Shown here: in pieces, positions 9,354 to 12,559 of the stretch
Numbering within the stretch: position 1 is the first letter of the stretch
Layout: every line of letters begins with the position of its first letter
Assembly (NCBI GenBank): GCA_035720945.1
Contig: DASTNK010000055.1
Location: 1 to 12,559, forward strand
Direction of reading: 5' to 3'
Origin: SCQX01 sp035720945
GTDB lineage: Bacteria > Pseudomonadota > Gammaproteobacteria > Burkholderiales > Burkholderiaceae_B
Length of the DNA: 12,559 nucleotides
Notes under the pieces: generated by a model
What the model saw: the letters and a program-made list of their open reading frames with translations, nothing else
Databases searched by the model: none
What the model was told of the DNA's origin: nothing
Position numbers and translations under genes: made by a program

Positions 9354-9407
9354 TATCTAGACAGAACCGTATCTATTCGTACGAAGTGGTATTCAATTAC
9401 GTAGATA
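9354..9407. repeat. Three TATCTA hexamers upstream of pgaA
   Basis: TATCTA occurs at 9354-9359 and 9370-9375, and inverted as TAGATA at 9402-9407. The last two extend to a 7-bp inverted pair, GTATCTA (9369-9375) and TAGATAC (9402-9408). This may be a regulator-binding cluster or a chance effect of the AT-rich composition. Confidence 0.35.
9376..9385. repeat. Perfect 10-bp palindrome, candidate operator
   Basis: TTCGTACGAA is a perfect palindrome about 130 bases upstream of pgaA, inside the TATCTA cluster and next to the best promoter-like hexamers. MarR-type repressors often use short palindromes, and Bordetella bps is known to be repressed by the MarR-like BpsR. Linking that protein to this site is speculation. 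Confidence 0.4.
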
Positions 9408-9520
9408 CAAACCAGGAAAGCATCCTACAAAGAAAGGCGGCAGACCATATATCGGCCATTTGGCTGGTACATAGGGCAAGTGACCGATGCTGGGCACGGA
9501 ATCCAAGATACCGCATTTCC

Positions 9521-9553
9521 ACAGAAAAGCGCGAACAAAACCCGCAATTCTGT
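9521..9553. repeat. Imperfect hairpin between the small gene and pgaA
   Basis: ACAGAA (9521-9526) pairs with TTCTGT (9548-9553), with an inner GCG/CGC match inside a short unpaired bulge. It could fold in the RNA. No T-run follows on either strand, so it is not an obvious terminator. Confidence 0.3.
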
Positions 9554-9638
9554 ACTGACACCCCTTTATACCGCCAGCCACGCTGGATTTTGTTGCTTTT
9601 TGTCTTATATCAGGGGTTACGACGAAACACCACCGCCA

Positions 9639-9866
9639 TCATTCAGAAACCTTGCGTGATCGATGCGTCACCATCCGGTCGTATAGCCGGGAGACGATGC
9701 CGCTACCGGTCTTGACGAACAGAAATGGGAAAATACCGTGAACGATGGCGGCCAGCGCCGCGCCGGCCATTGGAACGCCAAACGAAAAAGACGCCGCCAT
9801 GTGCTGGAAATAGCTTTCACCAACCGACGCGGGATGTGTCGTGAACATTTGCGTGAATTTGCTCAT
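9639..9866 (-). CDS. Small membrane-associated protein, DUF6356-like
   Basis: A 75-residue protein of unknown function. It contains HPASVGESYFQHM at 11-23, then a hydrophobic stretch around 28-51 ending in IFPFLFVKTGS, and a basic tail with RLYDRMVTHR (60-69). This layout matches my memory of DUF6356, a family of short proteins with a HP-SVGESY motif and a VHxxxPFLFxxTGS segment. I cannot confirm it by search. One membrane helix is likely. The frame opens at GTG 9878, but ATG 9866 is preferred: TGAGG lies six bases upstream and the family similarity starts just after. Its G+C (about 59% over most of the gene) suits a real gene in this genome and contrasts with the AT-rich DNA before it. It is co-directional with the pga operon 394 bp downstream, but no functional link is shown. 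Confidence 0.75.
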   Translation of the reverse strand: MSKFTQMFTTHPASVGESYFQHMAASFSFGVPMAGAALAAIVHGIFPFLFVKTGSGIVSRLYDRMVTHRSRKVSE

Positions 9867-9872
9867 GGTGGG

Positions 9873-9877
9873 CCTCA
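9873..9877 (-). promoter_or_regulatory. Ribosome binding site of the small DUF6356-like gene
   Basis: TGAGG lies six bases before ATG 9866. It favours this start over the in-frame GTG at 9878, which overlaps the site. Confidence 0.6.
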
Positions 9878-9880
9878 CTC

Positions 9881-10020
9881 TTCATATTTCAAAAAATGAT
9901 ATACAAATTATATTTGAATATATAAAGAAAAGGCTTTCAAAAACCACGCAATAACCGACATAAGTAGTTATTATTTTTTATAATTCATATATTAATAGAA
10001 TAATTTTCTATAAATAAAGA
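9881..10020. other. Extremely AT-rich intergenic island
   Basis: I count 25 G or C in these 140 bases (18%), and only 6 in the 60 bases at 9961-10020, while the flanking coding DNA is well above 60%. It lies between the rmuC stop (10078) and the small DUF6356-like gene. No gene is visible in it. Such DNA is typical of strong promoters with UP-like elements, xenogeneic-silencer binding sites, or scars of insertion. No terminal repeats or target duplication are seen. Confidence 0.85.
9904..9916 (-). promoter_or_regulatory. Candidate -10 element overlapped by a dyad, before the small gene
   Basis: On the minus strand a perfect TATAAT lies at 9907-9912, about 40 bases before ATG 9866. It sits inside the dyad CAAAT-TAT-ATTTG (9904-9916). 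The nearest TTGAAA (9935-9940) is 22 bases upstream of the TATAAT, too far for a standard -35. A larger inverted pair TTCAAA (9888-9893) and TTTGAA (9913-9918) frames the same place. A promoter under operator control is plausible, but chance matches are frequent in DNA this AT-rich. Confidence 0.4.
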
Positions 10021-10077
10021 AAACAAGAGAAACTCAAAGCAGTGCCGCATGCCTGAAGACCAGCCATTGCCCACATG

Positions 10078-11646
10078 TCACTGAGGCAGGATGCGTCGCC
10101 GGGACACATCAGCCGGATCGGCCGGCGCCGGCGTCACTGGCGTCGCAACCAGCTCCAGCTTATGCGTTTCGAAATCCCTGTGAACGGGATCCAGACTGGG
10201 CATGGTCTTGTTGGCCTTGGCCGACAATTCACTGAAGCGTGCTGTCTTGCCATACAGCCCCTGCTGGCCCGCGACCGCCGTCACGGTATCGTTGTAATGG
10301 CGGCTGGCGGTGCCCAATGTGTCGCCCAGCCGCTTCAGGCGCTCGGCCACCAGCACGACCTGGTTGTAGATCTCGGCCGCCTTGGCGCTGATCTCGTGGG
10401 CTTGCTCATTGCTGCGCGCCACCATCCATAGATTGGCCACCGTTTTCAGGATTGGCATCAGCGTCGTGTGCGACACCATGATGACGTTCTTTTCGTAACC
10501 GTAGTTGAACAAGGACTTGTTGTGTTTGAGCGCCTCGATGTAGGCGGGCTCGATGGGCATGAACATCAGGACGAAGCTGGGGCTGTGCACACCGATGAGA
10601 TTGCTGTAGTCCTTGCCGGCAAGATCGTCGATGTGGTTCTTGATGGCCTTGACGTGCGCGTCCAGCGCCGCATCGAACTCGGCCTGGGTACCGGCCGCGA
10701 TGGCGCGATCGTAATCCACCAGCGAGACCTTGCTATCGATGACCAGATGCTTTTGATCAGGCAGCATGACCACGAAATCCGGCTGCCGAGGTTGGCCATC
10801 GACGTCCTTGAACCGGGGCTGTGACTCATAATGATCACCGCGCACGAGCCCCGCCTGCTGCAAGGCGAGTTCGAGCTGGACTTCGCCCCAGTTGCCAGTG
10901 GTTTTCTTGTCACCCTTGAGAGCCGTGGCCAGCGTGTTGGCCTCCGTGCTCATTTTCATGCCGATCTCCAGCACCCGCTTGATCTCCACACCCAGAGAAA
11001 CATTGCCGCGCACCGATTCGTCGTGCACTTGATTGACACGCCGCTGGAAGCCTTCGATCTGCTCGCGGAACGGCTTGAGCAGAACCTCCAAGGACGCCTG
11101 GCTGTTGGCGGCGAGCGTCTTGCCCTTTTCCTCCAGAATCTGATTGGCCAGGTTCTGGAACTCGGTTTTCAGCTGCAGCCGGGACTGGTCGAACGAAGCC
11201 TTGAGCTCTTCGAAGTGCGCCACTTTCTGCTTGTACGTCGTGCTCATCTCGGCGAGTTCGCGATTGACCTCATTCAATCGGTCACCGGTCGCGCGCAAGG
11301 CCGCCTCTTTGTCAGCCAGCGCGGACTTGGCTTCCGCCAATCGTTCCCGCAGGCTGGATGAATCGGATTCCGCCCGCGCGAGTTGGCGTTCCGCATGGCC
11401 TTTTTCGGCGTCGAGCGCAATGCTCTTCGTGCGCGATTGATCGAGGTCGGCGCGCAATGCGGTGATGGTTTCACCGCGTTGCGTGTTGCTTGCCTGGCTC
11501 AGTGTGAGCTCTGTGCGGATTCTCGCCAGGACACGCCGGAAACAGACCAACGTGACGAGCACGCCCACCAGAAGCCCGGTCAGTGCCAGCAGCCAGCCTG
11601 CCAGCCCGGGAACCAGCCCGGGATTCAATTCAGTCACGACAATCAT
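10078..11646 (-). CDS. rmuC: DNA recombination protein RmuC
   Basis: RmuC proteins limit recombination at inverted repeats in E. coli and are predicted nucleases of the restriction-endonuclease-like fold. The biochemical activity is not well established. The 522-residue product has an N-terminal membrane anchor (about 15-36), a charged coiled coil (about 40-180) and the RmuC domain (about 200-480). Landmarks are NWGEVQLELAL (252-262), with E255 as a possible active-site acid, and QPDFVVMLPD followed by VIDSK (D290, D304, K306; PD-(D/E)XK-like). SPSFVLMFMPIEPAY and SHTTLMPILKTVANLW follow and are typical of the family. The tail after 500 is Pro/Ala-rich. ATG 11646 has an AGG directly adjoining it. 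GTG 11637, three codons later with AGGA at better distance, is an alternative and changes nothing important. Confidence 0.95.
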   Translation of the reverse strand: MIVVTELNPGLVPGLAGWLLALTGLLVGVLVTLVCFRRVLARIRTELTLSQASNTQRGETITALRADLDQSRTKSIALDAEKGHAERQLARAESDSSSLRERLAEAKSALADKEAALRATGDRLNEVNRELAEMSTTYKQKVAHFEELKASFDQSRLQLKTEFQNLANQILEEKGKTLAANSQASLEVLLKPFREQIEGFQRRVNQVHDESVRGNVSLGVEIKRVLEIGMKMSTEANTLATALKGDKKTTGNWGEVQLELALQQAGLVRGDHYESQPRFKDVDGQPRQPDFVVMLPDQKHLVIDSKVSLVDYDRAIAAGTQAEFDAALDAHVKAIKNHIDDLAGKDYSNLIGVHSPSFVLMFMPIEPAYIEALKHNKSLFNYGYEKNVIMVSHTTLMPILKTVANLWMVARSNEQAHEISAKAAEIYNQVVLVAERLKRLGDTLGTASRHYNDTVTAVAGQQGLYGKTARFSELSAKANKTMPSLDPVHRDFETHKLELVATPVTPAPADPADVSRRRILPQ

Positions 11647-12147
11647 CCTATAAACCCGGCCGGACGCACGACGACTCCATGCGTCATCGCGACCGATGAT
11701 TTTGTATTGGTCAGCGCATCGAATTCATGTGTGTGGGGTTGTCGATGCACCCTTGTCTCCGCATTGAAATCGAGCCGAACGCAATCAATGGCTGGCCCGG
11801 CCCACTGTGTGCAGCGGTTGTCAACTATATCGTTCAGCTTAGGCAAGCGGTCAAGCCGCAAGCGCAACATTTAGTTATTGAACATTACCGACATCCGCGG
11901 CCCGCAAGCCGGAGACACACCTCGCGCGCGCCACAGCCAGTGCTGGCACCGCTTTGCGCGACACCCCAATTTCCACACTGTCAGTAGGGTTTGAGATCGC
12001 GGCCTGTCGTGGTTTTGCGACGCCGTACGAAACGAAACGCCGAATCACGGCGATGGCCGGTGCTATCGCGAGGATTCGCAACGTGGCAGACGGCCGCAAG
12101 CCGCAGAGGCATGGTGACCTTGTTCAGAGGATCCCTGAGCACAGGCT
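11647..12147. other. Noncoding region between panB and rmuC
   Basis: 501 bp without a supported gene. The short open frames here (at most about 90 codons) have no recognisable motif and lack good ribosome sites. I found no tRNA-like cloverleaf, no T-tailed terminator hairpin directly after panB, and no long repeats. It contains one promoter-like sequence, listed separately. It could be a decayed gene or house an unannotated small RNA, but nothing in the sequence shows either. Confidence 0.5.
11824..11854 (-). promoter_or_regulatory. Candidate sigma70-type promoter upstream of rmuC
   Basis: On the minus strand TTGACC (11849-11854) is followed after 19 bases by TATAGT (11824-11829). Each is one base or so off consensus, but the spacing is long. 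It points towards rmuC and would give a leader of about 170 nt. GCTTG repeats surround the -35 position. Confidence 0.3.
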
Positions 12148-12559
12148 TCACTTTTTCACACCGAAACACTGGTCCAGCCCCGGAAACGTGCCTGCGCGCA
12201 CGTCGGCGGCGTATTGTTCCACTGCGGCGCGTATCACCGCGCCCACGTCCGCGAATTGCTTGGCGAATTTCGGAATCTTCGATCCGCTCAGGCCCAGGAT
12301 GTCTTCCGTGACCAGGATCTGGCCATCGCAGTCGGGGGATGCGCCGATGCCGATGGTGGGAATCCGCAACGATTCTGTCATGCGTCGCGCCAAGCCTTCA
12401 GCGATACCCTCGAGCACGACGGCGAAAGCGCCGGCCTCTTCGTGGGCAAGCGCGTCCTGCAAAATGCGCTCGGCCGATTCGTCTGTCATGCCCTGGGCCT
12501 TGAACCCACCCATGGTGTTCTTGTACTGCGGCATCAACCCAACGTGCGCCAGCACCGGC
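12148..12559 (-). CDS. panB: 3-methyl-2-oxobutanoate hydroxymethyltransferase, C-terminal half (cut by the right edge)
   Basis: First enzyme of the pantothenate branch: transfers a hydroxymethyl group from 5,10-methylenetetrahydrofolate to 2-oxoisovalerate, giving ketopantoate. About 137 codons are visible, matching the last half of the E. coli enzyme (264 aa). They include LAHVGLMPQ, GGFKAQG, the VVLEG segment holding the conserved catalytic glutamate, IPTIGIGAS, DGQILV and IPKFAKQF. The N-terminal half with the metal-binding aspartates lies outside the window, so the first codons seen are internal and not a start. The gene ends with GVKK and a TGA. No close downstream partner follows; the next gene, rmuC, is 501 bp away and probably independent. 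A panC neighbour, common in other bacteria, would have to lie upstream and is not visible. Confidence 0.95.
   Translation of the reverse strand, partial: PVLAHVGLMPQYKNTMGGFKAQGMTDESAERILQDALAHEEAGAFAVVLEGIAEGLARRMTESLRIPTIGIGASPDCDGQILVTEDILGLSGSKIPKFAKQFADVGAVIRAAVEQYAADVRAGTFPGLDQCFGVKK

Larger units (their letters stand above)
9245..9638 (-). promoter_or_regulatory. Long upstream region of the pga operon
   Basis: These 394 bp between the small DUF6356-like gene and pgaA hold no convincing gene. Open frames on either strand here are short, with no recognisable protein character. Composition is clearly lower than the genes: I count about 47% G+C over 9361-9660. The region contains two perfect palindromes, a cluster of TATCTA motifs and an imperfect hairpin, listed separately. 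It must carry the pga promoter unless the operon is read from the upstream small gene. The best sigma70-like match I see is TTGAAT (9391-9396) with TAGATA 15 bases downstream, which is too poor to call. Confidence 0.5.

Noticed and set aside
9574..9600. CCAGC-CAC-GCTGG stem followed by a T-rich stretch on the plus strand, like an intrinsic terminator
   Set aside because: The stem is only 5 bp and there is no plus-strand gene upstream for it to terminate; on the minus strand there is no T-run after it.
9386..9715. 109-codon plus-strand open frame upstream of pgaA
   Set aside because: It overlaps the end of the DUF6356-like gene on the other strand, has no ribosome site and no recognisable protein character.
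11874..12099. 74-codon minus-strand open frame in the panB-rmuC gap
   Set aside because: No family resemblance, no ribosome site; composition and residue content fit noncoding DNA.
11991..12311. Plus-strand open frame over the panB end and the adjoining gap
   Set aside because: Arg/Ser-rich low-information translation typical of GC-rich shadow frames, partly antisense to panB.

Overview
Single-strand gene block from a high-GC Gram-negative bacterium. Every supported gene lies on the minus strand, so transcription runs from the right edge to the left. The gene set (pgaABCD-type operon, rmuC, kbl-tdh, panB) and the sequences fit a betaproteobacterium of the Bordetella/Achromobacter type (Alcaligenaceae). 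That placement is an inference from gene content and composition, not from a marker gene. In Bordetella the same exopolysaccharide operon is called bpsABCD.

Layout in the direction of transcription: the 3' half of panB (pantothenate synthesis, cut by the right edge); a 501-bp stretch with no convincing gene; rmuC; an extremely AT-rich spacer (about 18% G+C over 140 bp); a 75-residue protein resembling the DUF6356 family; a roughly 390-bp leader/promoter region with several palindromes; the four-gene operon pgaA-pgaB-pgaC-pgaD, with a 14-nt gap after pgaA and two ATGA stop/start overlaps; a 175-bp spacer; kbl then tdh (threonine catabolism to glycine and acetyl-CoA); and the 5' part of an RluA-family pseudouridine synthase gene cut by the left edge.

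The pga genes form one machine. PgaC (GT2 synthase) with PgaD polymerises and exports poly-beta-1,6-N-acetylglucosamine across the inner membrane. PgaB, a periplasmic lipoprotein, partly deacetylates the polymer and carries a C-terminal hydrolase domain. PgaA (TPR domain plus beta-barrel) takes it through the outer membrane. All four proteins look intact, with the expected motifs. Kbl and Tdh form the usual two-enzyme threonine pathway.

I found no CRISPR array, transposase, tRNA, rRNA or recognisable defence or toxin system. The genes are mostly ordinary. The points worth a second look are a C8 homopolymer inside pgaB that could act as a frameshift switch, the AT-rich island with an operator-like dyad before the small DUF6356-like gene, the palindrome-rich pgaA leader, and the absence of an ATG start for the pseudouridine synthase gene.
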